From: Propionivibrio soli
GTDB taxonomy: Bacteria; Pseudomonadota; Gammaproteobacteria; Burkholderiales; Rhodocyclaceae
Reading direction: 5' to 3'
NCBI RefSeq assembly: GCF_025770765.1
Contig: NZ_JANZKY010000003.1
Span: forward strand, 186,001 to 250,000
Length of the DNA: 64,000 nucleotides
In this document: positions 1-9,178 of the stretch, one piece after another
Layout: each line of letters starts with the position of its first letter
Position numbering within the stretch: the first letter of the stretch is position 1
Program-made: the position numbers and the translations under genes
The notes under the pieces: model-generated
The model's input: the letters and a program-made list of their open reading frames with translations, nothing else
Told to the model about the DNA's origin: nothing
Database searches by the model: none

Positions 1-173
1 TTGAGCTGAAGGCCCCGGGGAGCAGCGCCGGCGTCAGCGTATCCGGCCTCGGATCCCTGTCGCTGCCATGGTCCATAGACAAGAGCACGCTGGTCAAGGT
101 CGGCGAAGCGACGGTCACGGCTCCTGAGTTCTATCAACGCCTGTTCGAGCTGATAAAGACGCTTGATGGCTGA
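1..173 (+). CDS. C-terminal end of an unrecognised protein (truncated by window edge)
   Basis: An open frame runs from base 3 to the TGA at 171-173 and gives about 56 residues, ending FELIKTLDG. The start lies outside the window. The visible part is mixed hydrophobic and polar, with no motif, membrane segment or cysteines that I can assign. The next gene starts inside its last codons (ATG at 166), which suggests the two are co-transcribed. I do not recognise the family. Confidence 0.5.
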   Translation, partial: ELKAPGSSAGVSVSGLGSLSLPWSIDKSTLVKVGEATVTAPEFYQRLFELIKTLDG

Positions 174-822
174 AACGGCAAAGATGTCTCTTAAATATCA
201 AATCGTCCCCGTTACTCCATTCGAACAGAATTGTTCGCTTGTCTGGTGCTCCGAGACTCAGCGCGCCGCCGTGATTGATCCTGGCGGTGATGTTTCGCGC
301 ATCGTGAACGCCGCGGCCAAGCTCTCGCTCACCATTGAAAAGGTTCTGCTTACGCACGGGCACATCGACCATGCGGGTGGCGCCGCCGAACTGGCGCAGC
401 GTCTTTCTGTGCCGATCGAGGGGCCGCATCGTGCCGATCAGTTCTGGATCGATGGCTTGCCTCAACAGAGCCGGATGTTCGGTTTCCCCCCAGTGCAGGC
501 CTTCGTGCCTGATCGCTGGCTGGAGCACGGCGACCACGTTACAGTCGGCAACCGAGAAATGTCCGTATTGCATTGCCCGGGCCACACGCCGGGTCACATC
601 GTTTTTCACGACGCCGGCGGTAAGCTGGCGTTCGTTGGTGATGTCCTTTTCAAGGGCTCGGTCGGCCGTACGGATTTCCCGCAAGGGGATTTCGATGCGC
701 TGATTTCGTCGATCCGTGAGCGCCTGTGGCCGCTCGGTGATGACGTGACTTTCGTTCCTGGCCATGGCCCGACCTCGACCTTCGGAACCGAGCGGCGCAC
801 AAACCCGTTCTGCGGCGACTGA
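166..822 (+). CDS. MBL-fold metallo-hydrolase, glyoxalase II-like (YcbL type)
   Basis: A small (about 212-218 residues) soluble metallo-beta-lactamase-fold hydrolase. Counting from the ATG at 184, the metal-binding motif THGHIDHAGG has His58, His60, Asp62 and His63. Further ligands are in CPGHTPGH, FVGDVLF and VPGHGP. The short length without a C-terminal substrate domain fits the YcbL-type glyoxalase II-like group, which hydrolyses thioesters, rather than classical GloB. The true substrate cannot be read from sequence. Two starts are possible: ATG 166, overlapping the previous stop, or ATG 184. The downstream DUF123 gene overlaps its 3' end by 59 bases. Confidence 0.85.
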   Translation: MAETAKMSLKYQIVPVTPFEQNCSLVWCSETQRAAVIDPGGDVSRIVNAAAKLSLTIEKVLLTHGHIDHAGGAAELAQRLSVPIEGPHRADQFWIDGLPQQSRMFGFPPVQAFVPDRWLEHGDHVTVGNREMSVLHCPGHTPGHIVFHDAGGKLAFVGDVLFKGSVGRTDFPQGDFDALISSIRERLWPLGDDVTFVPGHGPTSTFGTERRTNPFCGD

Positions 823-1174
823 TCCGGTCTCGCCGCGTACCTACCAGCTGTTGATCGAGGTCGCGGTCCCGGTGACGGTCCGCGTGGGGTGTTTTGGGAC
901 TTTCGAGTTTCCTGCCGGGCAATACGTCTATACCGGAAGCGCTATGCGGAATCTCGAGGCGCGGGTGAAACGCCATCTTGCAACGGAAAAGCGCCTCCGC
1001 TGGCACATCGATTTTCTGCTTGCGGCACCTGGCGTGCGCATTTGTGAGGTACGGCGTTTCGTAGAAGCCGAATGTACGGTAAACGAACGCACGAAGGGCG
1101 AGGTCGTTGTTGCGGGCTTCGGGGCCAGCGATTGCCGCCATCGGTGCGGCAGCCACCTCAAGCGAGTGCGTTGA
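764..1174 (+). CDS. DUF123 / GIY-YIG-like nuclease-family protein
   Basis: A 136-residue protein. After about 26 residues it shows the DUF123 pattern: YQLLIEV, then AGQYVYTGSAMRNLEARVKRH and RWHIDFLL, ending with a Cys/His stretch (ASDCRHRCGSHL). DUF123 is a GIY-YIG-related fold found in archaeal Nuc-like endonucleases and scattered bacteria; its biological role in bacteria is not settled. The GIY-YIG-like element is the YVYTGS segment. The ATG at 764 lies inside the preceding MBL gene, so translation may be coupled or the true start may be later. The conserved domain is intact from about base 842. Confidence 0.75.
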   Translation: MARPRPSEPSGAQTRSAATDPVSPRTYQLLIEVAVPVTVRVGCFGTFEFPAGQYVYTGSAMRNLEARVKRHLATEKRLRWHIDFLLAAPGVRICEVRRFVEAECTVNERTKGEVVVAGFGASDCRHRCGSHLKRVR

Positions 1175-1194
1175 TTGCACCCGCGCAGCAGGCC

Positions 1195-2412
1195 CTAATC
1201 CGAGTTCTCGATGTTGATCCGGCTCGCCCAGTGCAGTGCAGCTACTTGCGCTCGAGAATGCAGTTCGGGAGTGATGCCCAACTCTGCCAGCGCCCGTTCC
1301 GCCATGGCGAATTGACCCGCTTCACCGGCGGCGACAGCGGAAACAAGCCGGCCTAACGCCCCGCCAGTGTTCGGTGAACTGAGCGCCTCGATGACGGCCT
1401 CGTGGACCGGCAACTCCTTGACGATTTCGCTCATCGGCAGGTTGATGAGAACGTCGAGCAGCGAGAACAGTCCGGTGATGAAGGCATTGTCCGCGAGGTC
1501 TGGAACGCCGGGTTTGGGGTCGATCGCTCCGCAGATGAGTTCCATTTGGCGGCCGCGCGCCGCCGCGAGCTGCATCAGCGGGTTCGGCGCATGGCCGTCG
1601 GCCAGGTTGTTCGCGTAGACCAGTAGTTGTAGCCACCGTTGCAGTTGGCGTCTGCCGAGGATGGCAATGGCTTGCGAGAAACTGCTGATTTTCGTGCGAG
1701 CCCCGACGGCGACCGAATTGACGAGCCGCAGCAGATGGTACGAGAGCTTCGGTTCCTCGCGAAATACCGCTTCGATCTCGCGCGTATCGCCGTCGTTGCG
1801 CACGAGATTCAGAAGCTTGAGGAGCTTCAGGCGGGTAAGGTCCGGTTCCTTGCCCAAATTGGGATTGTGACCTGTCAGGAAATGGCTTGCGCTCCATTCC
1901 ACGCCGCGTCCGGCGAGCCATCCGAACATTTCGTACGAATCGACGTTCGCGGCGATCTTGAAAAATCCGGCATCGCGGAAGTAGGAGAGATCGGCCGTGG
2001 AGAATTCCTGACGCACGAAAGCCGCGTCAAAGCGCACGTGCGAGAAGGCATCGATCGGGATCCGCCGCAATATGGAAACGTCGTCCAGCTCGATGCCCAC
2101 CGGACATCCGCGCGCGCGCAACGCCTTGTAGCGCTCGACCGCATTGGTGTCTTGAAGCACGGACGACGGAGCAATGAAAACGACGTGCCGGGCGGCGAAC
2201 TCGTTTGTCTGCAGTTGTTCCTCGCGCCCGCTCGCTTGGGCGGGGCGCACGAGCGCCAAGAGGCCTGCCAGCGACGCTGCGTCCGAATCGGAATAGCAGG
2301 CGGCAAAGTCAGCGTCCGGGGCTGGGCTGAAAGTTCCAGGCTGCCAGTCGGCAGCCGCCCAGCTACGGTCAGCCGCCAGAATCGGACGGAAGAAGAAATA
2401 TGTCGACGGCAT
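1195..2412 (-). CDS. EAL-HDOD signalling protein with degenerate EAL domain
   Basis: A 405-residue cytoplasmic protein. The N-terminal half (about 1-200) resembles an EAL fold (PVGIELDDVS, FFKIAANVDSYEMF) but has no EAL catalytic tripeptide or the other usual metal residues. It is therefore probably not an active c-di-GMP phosphodiesterase. The C-terminal half (about 205-405) is an HDOD domain (EEPKLSYHLLRLVNS, ISSFSQAIAILGRRQLQRWL). The length matches the YuxH-type EAL-HDOD family, several of which act as scaffolds or receptors. It stands alone, convergent with the upstream DUF123 gene and divergent from the aminotransferase gene. Confidence 0.85.
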   Translation of the reverse strand: MPSTYFFFRPILAADRSWAAADWQPGTFSPAPDADFAACYSDSDAASLAGLLALVRPAQASGREEQLQTNEFAARHVVFIAPSSVLQDTNAVERYKALRARGCPVGIELDDVSILRRIPIDAFSHVRFDAAFVRQEFSTADLSYFRDAGFFKIAANVDSYEMFGWLAGRGVEWSASHFLTGHNPNLGKEPDLTRLKLLKLLNLVRNDGDTREIEAVFREEPKLSYHLLRLVNSVAVGARTKISSFSQAIAILGRRQLQRWLQLLVYANNLADGHAPNPLMQLAAARGRQMELICGAIDPKPGVPDLADNAFITGLFSLLDVLINLPMSEIVKELPVHEAVIEALSSPNTGGALGRLVSAVAAGEAGQFAMAERALAELGITPELHSRAQVAALHWASRINIENSD

Positions 2413-2701
2413 GGATCGGCCTTGGGCGACGTTTTTTTGCTTCGTGTTTGTTCTCGCAAGGCGCGAGAAGCGTCGATTCTATCGCAGTTCTCCGCAGGGC
2501 AGTACGCGAAACGAACGGACGCCGCGGTCCGAATACCCGGCAATTTCTGAGAAACGGCCATGGTCGCGGAACCCGATGGAGCAGTCTGCGACTCGATAGC
2601 GCTTCGAGACGGCCGCGTTTTCCCACTGCGTCATTTGGCGTAGACTTGTGACTTTGGCTGGAGGGGGTTCTGGCCATCCTGACGACGGAGTGGGCGCGCG
2701 C

Positions 2702-3934
2702 ATGAATTCAGCATCAAAAGGAGGAGCGGCAGAGGGCGGGACCGCTCAATTCGATCATCCCGATTTTCTCCATCTCTTTTCGGCGCGTGCGCGCGCTATT
2801 GAAAGCTCGGCGATCCGCGAAATTCTCAAGGTAACCGAGCGCCCGGAAGTGATTTCGTTCGCGGGCGGCCTGCCCGCGCCGGAAACCTTCCCCATTGCGG
2901 CGATGAATACGGCGATCGATCGGGTTCTTTCTTCTCGGGGTCGCGAGGCGCTGCAGTACAGCACAACGGAGGGCTTTGCCCCACTGCGCGAGTGGATCGC
3001 CCGCCGCCTGAGTACGTCGACAGCGCCTGTGTCTCCTGATCAGGTGCTAATGGTTTCGGGGTCGCAGCAGGGACTCGATCTGCTGGCTAAAGTGCTGATC
3101 GACCCAGGCGACACCGTACTTGTCGAAACGCCGACCTACCTTGGCGCCTTGCAGTCGTTTTCGCTCTTTTCCCCAAGATACGTGTCGGTCGCCTCGGATG
3201 ACGATGGGCTATTGCCGCAGGGCCTGACGGAGTCGATGCGGGGCGCGAAGTTCCTTTACTGCCTGCCCAATTTCCAGAATCCCACAGGGCGTCTGCTTTC
3301 CGAGGCGCGCCGCTACGAATTGGCGCGGCGGGCGCGCGAACTCAATCTGCTGATTCTCGAAGACGATCCCTACGGCGCGCTTTCGTACGACGGCGAGACG
3401 CCGCCGTCGATCCGCTCATTGGCGCCCGAACGAACCGTCTATATGGGCTCCTTCTCGAAAGTGTTGGCACCCGGTTTGCGTCTCGGCTATGTGGTCGCTC
3501 CGGCCATGCTGCGCGGAAAACTGGTGCAAGCGAAGCAGGCGACCGACTTGCACACGGCGACGCTGTCGCAAATGGCGGTCCATGAGGTAGTCAAAGACGG
3601 ATTCCTTGATACGCACATCCCCACGATTCGTTCGCTCTATCGCGAACAATGCGCGGCGATGCTTGGTGCGTTGCAGCGTCATATGCCGCAGGGCGTGCGT
3701 TGGAATGCGCCGCGCGGCGGCATGTTCCTGTGGGTCGAGCTGCCGAAGGGCATCGATGCGACGGCCATCCTGGAGAGGGCGATCGAGCGCAATGTCGCTT
3801 TCGTCCCGGGCGCGCCGTTCTTTGCCGGTTCGCCTGTCAAGGAGACTTTCCGACTGGCATTCGTCACCGTGCCGCCGCCGCGCATCGAGGAAGGAATTGA
3901 GCGCCTCGCTGCGGTAATTCGCGCGGCGCTCTGA
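2702..3934 (+). CDS. PLP-dependent class I/II aminotransferase (LysN/2-aminoadipate type)
   Basis: A 410-residue fold-type I aminotransferase of the MocR-related group, without the GntR DNA-binding domain. Visible motifs are ISFAGGLPAPETFP near the N-terminus, QYSTTEGFAPLREW, the PNFQNPTGR segment, EDDPYG, and the PLP lysine in MGSFSKVLAPGLRLGYV. Family members transaminate 2-aminoadipate, branched or aromatic amino acids; the substrate here is unknown. I chose the ATG at 2702 because an upstream GTG at 2648 would add a low-complexity Gly-rich leader. It is monocistronic, with more than 100 bases to the next gene. Confidence 0.88.
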   Translation: MNSASKGGAAEGGTAQFDHPDFLHLFSARARAIESSAIREILKVTERPEVISFAGGLPAPETFPIAAMNTAIDRVLSSRGREALQYSTTEGFAPLREWIARRLSTSTAPVSPDQVLMVSGSQQGLDLLAKVLIDPGDTVLVETPTYLGALQSFSLFSPRYVSVASDDDGLLPQGLTESMRGAKFLYCLPNFQNPTGRLLSEARRYELARRARELNLLILEDDPYGALSYDGETPPSIRSLAPERTVYMGSFSKVLAPGLRLGYVVAPAMLRGKLVQAKQATDLHTATLSQMAVHEVVKDGFLDTHIPTIRSLYREQCAAMLGALQRHMPQGVRWNAPRGGMFLWVELPKGIDATAILERAIERNVAFVPGAPFFAGSPVKETFRLAFVTVPPPRIEEGIERLAAVIRAAL

Positions 3935-4041
3935 GCGGTTTTTCCGTGCTTGCTACGGCAGGTGAGATCTGCCGTCGGCCTATGCCCCGAGGATAACCCT
4001 GGCGCTATCCCGGGCATTCCGGTTTTTTCGCCGGTCGCCGG

Positions 4042-4047
4042 TACAAT
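4042..4047 (+). promoter_or_regulatory. -10 box (TACAAT) giving a probable leaderless transcript
   Basis: TACAAT matches the sigma70 -10 consensus at five of six positions. It lies exactly seven bases before the ATG of the glycosylase gene at 4054, so transcription would begin at or next to the start codon. No good -35 box is visible at 16-18 bases, and no Shine-Dalgarno precedes the ATG. Confidence 0.4.
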
Positions 4048-4053
4048 GGCTTC

Positions 4054-4671
4054 ATGCTCCCAAGCTACTGGCAACAAGCCGCTTCCGAAATCTCGCGATC
4101 CGATCGCGTGATGGCCGAGATCGTTGCGCGTTACCCCGGTCGAGGGCTCATTTCGCGCGGCGACCCGTTTGGCACGCTCGCGCGCTCGATCGTCGGACAG
4201 CAGATTTCCGTGAAGGCTGCTGATAGCGTTTGGGCGCGCTTTGTCGCCGCTTTGCCCGCCGTGACGCCGGCTAACGTGCTCGCCTGCCAAACTGAAGTTT
4301 TGCGCGCCTGCGGGTTGTCGGCCCGCAAGGTCGAGTATATCGGCGACCTCGCGCGGCATTTCGCCGAGGGGCAGATTCACGTCGATCACTGGGCCTCGAT
4401 GAGCGATGCAGAAATCATCGCCGAACTGACGGCTGTCCGCGGTATCGGAGTGTGGACGGCCGAAATGTTCCTTATTTTCAATCAGCTTCGCCCGGACGTT
4501 TTTCCGGTGGACGACATCGGTCTGCAGAAGGCCGTCGCCCTGCATTATTTCGATGGGCAACGGCCGGCGCGGACAGCCTTGCTGGAGCATGGCGAGCGCT
4601 GGCGGCCATGGCGCTCGGTGGCCACGTGGTACCTCTGGCGCAGCCTCGATCCACTCCCGGTTGATTATTGA
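4054..4671 (+). CDS. DNA-3-methyladenine glycosylase II (AlkA-like, HhH-GPD)
   Basis: A 205-residue base-excision repair glycosylase that removes alkylated bases from DNA. QQISVKAADSVWARF begins the HhH-GPD fold. The helix-hairpin-helix VRGIGVWTAEMF and the downstream FPVDDIGLQKAV, carrying the catalytic Asp, are clear. The extra N-terminal domain of E. coli AlkA is absent, as is usual for short bacterial and yeast MAG1-type enzymes. There is no iron-sulfur cysteine cluster, which argues against an EndoIII/MutY assignment. It is convergent with the LysR gene and appears monocistronic. Confidence 0.9.
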   Translation: MLPSYWQQAASEISRSDRVMAEIVARYPGRGLISRGDPFGTLARSIVGQQISVKAADSVWARFVAALPAVTPANVLACQTEVLRACGLSARKVEYIGDLARHFAEGQIHVDHWASMSDAEIIAELTAVRGIGVWTAEMFLIFNQLRPDVFPVDDIGLQKAVALHYFDGQRPARTALLEHGERWRPWRSVATWYLWRSLDPLPVDY

Positions 4672-4701
4672 CTGGACGGGTTCGCCCACCGACCGTAAGC
4701 G

Positions 4702-5604
4702 CTAATTAGGCACTTTCGAAGAGGCGCGTATGCGCTCCAGCAAAGCGGCAACGGCGGCCGAACGTTCAAAGCGCCGATGGATCACGGCCAGTTGCGAACG
4801 CGCTTCGGTATCCTCGAGGGGGAGATAGCAGACGCCGGGCAATTGCAGATGACTGATCGTCTCGGCGACAAGACTTACGCCAAAGCCGGCACCGACGAGG
4901 CTGATCAGCGTACCGATTTCGCATACGCGTTGCGCGATCAGCGGCTCAAAGCCGGCGCCGCGGCACTCGCGCAGCAGTATCTCGCCCATCCCGGCGCCCG
5001 GTGGGTCCTCGAAAGCCACGAAGGTCTCCTCGGCCAGGTCGCGCAAGTGGATCGACGTCTCGTGGGCGAGCGGGTGAGTGGAAGGCAGAACTGCCACCGA
5101 CTTCTGGGTGGAGAGCGTGAAGCAGTCGAGGTTGTCCGGCATGTCGGAAGGCAGCGGCGTACGGATGATCGCCATGTCGAGTTGGCGGTTGTGCACCGCT
5201 TCGATCTGGGTCAGGATGCGCATTTCATGCAAGGACAGCTGAATCCCCGGGTGCTCATTGCGGTACTCGTTGAGCAGGTGCGGGAAGTCCGGGTCGAACA
5301 CCACTGAACCGACGATGCCGATGTCGATACGGCCGGCTTCGCCGCGTGCCGTATCGCGCGCGATCCGTTCTGCCTTGGCGGCGAGATCGATCGTCGCGCG
5401 CGCTTCGCGTAGGAAGGCGTTTCCCGCTTCCGTCAGTTCGACGCGGCGGTTGGCGCGATGAAACAGCCGCGCTCCTAAGCGCTCCTCAAGCGCTCTTATT
5501 TGCTGGCTCAGTGCCGGTTGGGCAATGCCGAGCCGCTCGGCCGCGCGGGCGAAATGCAATTCCTCGGCCGTGGTAACGAAATAGCGGAACTGCCTTAAGC
5601 TCAT
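4702..5604 (-). CDS. LysR-family transcriptional regulator
   Basis: A 300-residue LysR regulator. The N-terminal winged HTH (MSLRQFRYFVTTAEELHFARAA..., ALSQQIRALEERLGARLF) is complete, followed by a periplasmic-binding-like effector domain (about 90-295). The opening resembles the BenM/CatM-like subgroup, but the effector cannot be predicted. It is divergently transcribed from the DMT transporter with 77 bases between starts. This is the classic arrangement in which the LysR protein controls the neighbour and itself. An AT-rich inverted repeat lies in the gap. Confidence 0.92.
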   Translation of the reverse strand: MSLRQFRYFVTTAEELHFARAAERLGIAQPALSQQIRALEERLGARLFHRANRRVELTEAGNAFLREARATIDLAAKAERIARDTARGEAGRIDIGIVGSVVFDPDFPHLLNEYRNEHPGIQLSLHEMRILTQIEAVHNRQLDMAIIRTPLPSDMPDNLDCFTLSTQKSVAVLPSTHPLAHETSIHLRDLAEETFVAFEDPPGAGMGEILLRECRGAGFEPLIAQRVCEIGTLISLVGAGFGVSLVAETISHLQLPGVCYLPLEDTEARSQLAVIHRRFERSAAVAALLERIRASSKVPN

Positions 5605-5615
5605 GACGCACTTTC

Positions 5616-5632
5616 AATAAGAAAAACGTATT
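5616..5632. promoter_or_regulatory. Candidate LysR-type operator (inverted repeat)
   Basis: AATAAG-N5-CGTATT is an imperfect inverted repeat (one mismatch) in the AT-rich gap between the divergent lysR and DMT genes. It contains the T-N11-A spacing expected of LysR boxes and sits 12 bases upstream of the lysR start codon, fitting autoregulation. Evidence is positional and symmetry only. Confidence 0.4.
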
Positions 5633-5681
5633 AATTCTGTGGTGACGATAGGATTGATGCGGATTATAGACTGCGGCGACA

Positions 5682-6674
5682 ATGGCGCTTCAAAAAAAGC
5701 GTGTTCGGCGACGCCTTTTCTGGCCAAAGTCGCGAACACCGGTTTTCGGAGCAACTATCCTGGATTCGCATCCTTTTTTCTCCAACCGCAAGGCCTTGTT
5801 CGTCCTCGCGACGTTGTGCTGTGTCCTTTGGGGCAGTTCGTTCCCGGCGATCAAGGCAGGTTATGCGCTGTTCGACATCGTTCCCGGCGACATCGCCAGC
5901 AAATTCGTCTTCGCCGGGTGGCGCTTCACGCTGGCCGGCCTGGCGTTGGTCGCGTACACGGCTGCGTCGGGCAAGGTCAGCATTCGTATCGACCGGCGGA
6001 CCTTGGGTGAGGTGGCTTTGCTCGGCGTCCTGCAGACCTCGGTGATGTACACCTTCTTCTATCTCGGACTCGCCTATACCACGGGCGTAAAGGGTTCCGT
6101 GTTGAACGGGTCGGTGACGTTCTTCGGTGTGCTTCTGGCGCACTTTCTGTACCGGAACGACCGTTTGTCGTGGCGCAAGAGCGCCGGGTGCATCGTAGGC
6201 TTTGCCGGCGTGCTCGTTGTCAATTTCGGCAAGGATCTGCTCGACTTTTCGTTTACCTGGATCGGCGAGGGCAGCGTCATTCTTGCCGCGTTCCTGATGG
6301 CGGTCGGGATGGTCTATGGCAAAAACATTTCGCGGCGCATGGACGCGGCGCTGATGACCGGCTATCAGCTCGCCATCGGCGGGGCAGTCCTGCTCGTGGC
6401 CGGCTATGCGCTGGGCGGCGGCTTGGCCGCGCTCACGGTGAACTCGGCCCTGCTGATGACCTACATGATCTTCAATTCGTCGGCTGCCCAGGCGCTGTGG
6501 GGCGTTCTGCTCAAATACAACCGCGTGACGATGGTCAGCATCTTCAACTTTCTGGTGCCGATCTTCGGTGCTCTGTTGTCTGCCCTGTTCCTCGGCGAAA
6601 GCGTCTTCGAATGGAAGAACGTGCTGGCGCTGATCCTCGTCTGTTCGGGCATCTGGCTGGTGACCAAGGAGTAA
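5682..6674 (+). CDS. DMT-superfamily EamA transporter
   Basis: A 330-residue inner-membrane protein with about ten hydrophobic helices and two EamA repeats. The first starts at LFVLATLCCVLWGSSFPAIK and the second at about residue 185. It ends LALILVCSGIWLVTKE, as is typical of EamA exporters. Such proteins export amino acids or other small metabolites; no substrate is evident. The only ATG in frame is at 5682, leaving an unusual basic 35-residue N-terminal tail before the first helix, so the true start may be a later non-ATG codon. It is divergent from a LysR gene that probably regulates it. Confidence 0.85.
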   Translation: MALQKKRVRRRLFWPKSRTPVFGATILDSHPFFSNRKALFVLATLCCVLWGSSFPAIKAGYALFDIVPGDIASKFVFAGWRFTLAGLALVAYTAASGKVSIRIDRRTLGEVALLGVLQTSVMYTFFYLGLAYTTGVKGSVLNGSVTFFGVLLAHFLYRNDRLSWRKSAGCIVGFAGVLVVNFGKDLLDFSFTWIGEGSVILAAFLMAVGMVYGKNISRRMDAALMTGYQLAIGGAVLLVAGYALGGGLAALTVNSALLMTYMIFNSSAAQALWGVLLKYNRVTMVSIFNFLVPIFGALLSALFLGESVFEWKNVLALILVCSGIWLVTKE

Positions 6675-6804
6675 TGACGAAGGGGTAACCGGTACCTGAT
6701 TCAAGTAAAGGCTGAACGGGCCATCCCGTCCGTAATCGGCCCTCGGCGGCCGGTTTCCGGCTTTGGAGTAAAATGGCCGTCGATCCATTACCGGCCCACG
6801 CCTG

Positions 6805-7773
6805 ATGAAAACAAGCTTCCTCGACTTTGAGCAGCCGATTGCCGATCTGGAAAGCAAGATCGAAACGCTGCGCTTCGCTCAGGACGATTCGGCGGTCGAT
6901 ATTTCGGAAGAAATCGCCCGCCTGGAGAAAAAAGGCCAGACCCTGACCAAAGAGGTCTACGCCAAGCTGTCGCCGTGGCAGATCGCGCAAGTCGCGCGTC
7001 ATCCACAACGCCCCTACACCCTCGACTACGTACGGCTCATCTTCACCGATTTCGAAGAGTTGCATGGCGATCGCGCTTTCGCAGACGATCATGCGGTCGT
7101 CGGCGGGCTGGCGCGCTTCAACGGCCAGTCCGTGATGGTGATCGGGCACCAGAAGGGCAGCGACACCAAGGAGAAGATTTACCGTAACTTCGGCATGCCG
7201 CGCCCGGAAGGGTATCGCAAGGCGTTGCGTCTGATGCACCTTGCCGAGAAGTTTGGCATCCCGGTCATGACGTTCATCGATACGCCCGGTGCCTATCCGG
7301 GAATCGACGCCGAGGAACGTGGGCAGTCCGAAGCGATCGGACGCAACCTGTATGAGATGGCCGAGCTGAAGACGCCGATCATCGTCACCGTGATCGGCGA
7401 GGGAGGGTCCGGGGGGGCGCTGGCGATCGGCATCGGCGACGTGGTGCAGATGTTGCAGTACTCGACCTACTCGGTGATCTCGCCCGAAGGCTGCGCGTCC
7501 ATTCTGTGGAAGAGCGCCGAAAAGGCCAGTGAGGCGGCCGAGATCATGGGCATCACGGCGACCCGGCTGAAATCGCTCGGCTTGATCGACAAAGTCGTGA
7601 ACGAGCCGATTGGCGGCGCACATCGCGATCCTGCCGCGATGGCTCAGAATCTCAAGAAAGCTCTGCAGGATGCGTTGAAGAACGTTTCGGGGTTGTCCAC
7701 GAGCGAGCTTCTTGAAGCACGCTTCAAACGTCTGATGGCCTATGGCCGCGTCAAAGAACAACCACTGCCTTGA
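6805..7773 (+). CDS. accA: Acetyl-CoA carboxylase carboxyltransferase subunit alpha
   Basis: A 322-residue AccA. With AccD it forms the carboxyltransferase that moves CO2 from carboxybiotin to acetyl-CoA, giving malonyl-CoA for fatty acid synthesis. It opens with [20 protein letters not shown] and has the crotonase-like core: [28 protein letters not shown], the oxyanion loop [12 protein letters not shown] and [14 protein letters not shown]. The length equals the family norm. The stop lies 32 bases inside tilS, so the two are probably translated from one mRNA. TAAAAT at 6769 is a possible -10 box. Confidence 0.98.
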   Translation: MKTSFLDFEQPIADLESKIETLRFAQDDSAVDISEEIARLEKKGQTLTKEVYAKLSPWQIAQVARHPQRPYTLDYVRLIFTDFEELHGDRAFADDHAVVGGLARFNGQSVMVIGHQKGSDTKEKIYRNFGMPRPEGYRKALRLMHLAEKFGIPVMTFIDTPGAYPGIDAEERGQSEAIGRNLYEMAELKTPIIVTVIGEGGSGGALAIGIGDVVQMLQYSTYSVISPEGCASILWKSAEKASEAAEIMGITATRLKSLGLIDKVVNEPIGGAHRDPAAMAQNLKKALQDALKNVSGLSTSELLEARFKRLMAYGRVKEQPLP

Positions 7774-9160
7774 ATCTTCGCGCGCGCAGCCGGAAGGCTC
7801 GCCGTCCCTGATCGAATCCGTCGCCGCGTTCATCTCTCCGCGGCTTGTTCGTGGCCAACGGATATGCGTGGCGCTATCCGGCGGCCGGGATTCGGTCGTC
7901 CTGTTGCATGCGATGGCGCACATCGTCGCGCGCGACGACCGATGCTCGGCGCTTTCCGCGCTGCACGTTCACCATGGAATCAGCCCAAACGCAGACGAGT
8001 GGGCGCGTTTTTGCGCGGAACTGTGCGGCAATCTTGGCGTGCCGCTGTGCGTCGTGCACGTCGAAGTGCCGCGGGCGAGTCGCGAAGGCCTTGAGGGGGC
8101 CGCGAGGCGCCTCCGCCATGGAGAGTTTGCCAAGGCCGATGCCGAATGGCTGGCGCTCGGGCACCATCGCGACGACCAGGCGGAGACGGTTCTCCTCAAT
8201 CTGCTGCGCGGAGCGGGCGTCGCCGGTGCGGCGGGGATGCTGAGCGAGCGCACGCAGCAACGCGGGCCGACACTGGTGCGGCCGCTTCTCGGCGTTCCGC
8301 GTGACAGGATCGCCGCGTACGCCGCGGACCACGGATTGCGGTGGATCGATGACGAGAGCAATGACGACCATCGTTTCCGGCGCAACTATCTGCGTGGTGA
8401 AATCCTGCCCGCGCTTGAGCGCCACTTTCCCGGAGCAGGCCGGTCGCTGGCGCGGGCGGCCGGACACTTTGCCGAAGCGTCGACGCTGCTCGACGACCTG
8501 GCACAAATCGACCGTACGGCCGTTATCGCGCCGAGTGGCCGGCTCGGGCTTGCTGCCTTCAACGAATTGCCCGCTGCGCGTGCGCGAAATCTCCTACGTT
8601 ACGTCTGGGTGGCGGCGGGGTTGCGGGCTCCCGATACCGCCTGGCTGGACGAAGCGTTGCGGCAACTGACCCGGACCCGCCTCGGCGCCTCCACATGCGT
8701 CGCAACGCCCGAAGGTGCGTTGCGTGTTTATCGCGAGGAACTCTACGTCGTGCCGCGCGTCGAGAAGAGCGTAGAAGCGGTGCGTTGGCAGGGAGAAGCC
8801 ACATTGCCCTGGGGGGGAGGGTGCGTCCGCCTGGAACGTACGGAAGGCGCTGGGATCAGCGAAAGCGCGATCGCGGCAGATGCCGTGTGGTTGCGCCCGC
8901 GTCAAGGCGGGGAACATCTGCAGCCGCAGCTTGCACGGCCGCGCCGGAGCCTGCGCAACCTTCTTCAGGAAAGCGGCGTTCCTCCTTGGGAGCGCCCGCT
9001 TTTGCCGTACTTATGGTGCGGCGATCGCCTCGCCTGGGTCGGCGATCTCGGTGTCGACGCCGCGTTTGCCTGTGGGCCAGGCGAACCGGGTGTCTTGCCT
9101 GTCTGGGAGAGGGCAGGCCAGTTGTCGGCTACGGGTAGGGGCATCGAACAGCACGAGTGA
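7742..9160 (+). CDS. tilS: tRNA(Ile)-lysidine synthetase
   Basis: A 472-residue TilS, the essential enzyme that ligates lysine to C34 of tRNA-Ile(CAU) so that it decodes AUA. The N-type ATP pyrophosphatase PP-loop is SGGRDS (residues 46-51). [21 protein letters not shown] and the [14 protein letters not shown] segment are typical. The C-terminal domains (about 250-472) include [11 protein letters not shown]. The start at 7742 overlaps accA by 32 bases; the first about 20 residues are not conserved-looking, so a later start is possible. Confidence 0.95.
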   Translation: MAASKNNHCLESSRAQPEGSPSLIESVAAFISPRLVRGQRICVALSGGRDSVVLLHAMAHIVARDDRCSALSALHVHHGISPNADEWARFCAELCGNLGVPLCVVHVEVPRASREGLEGAARRLRHGEFAKADAEWLALGHHRDDQAETVLLNLLRGAGVAGAAGMLSERTQQRGPTLVRPLLGVPRDRIAAYAADHGLRWIDDESNDDHRFRRNYLRGEILPALERHFPGAGRSLARAAGHFAEASTLLDDLAQIDRTAVIAPSGRLGLAAFNELPAARARNLLRYVWVAAGLRAPDTAWLDEALRQLTRTRLGASTCVATPEGALRVYREELYVVPRVEKSVEAVRWQGEATLPWGGGCVRLERTEGAGISESAIAADAVWLRPRQGGEHLQPQLARPRRSLRNLLQESGVPPWERPLLPYLWCGDRLAWVGDLGVDAAFACGPGEPGVLPVWERAGQLSATGRGIEQHE

Positions 9161-9178
9161 CGCAAGTGCGCGATAAGG

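Noticed and set aside
5664-6857. Long minus-strand frame opposite the DMT exporter gene
   Set aside because: It overlaps a gene with clear transmembrane helices, and its own composition (His/Arg/Gln-rich) is antisense-like.
6544-7923. 459-residue minus-strand frame opposite accA
   Set aside because: It mirrors the highly conserved accA, and no family pattern is visible.
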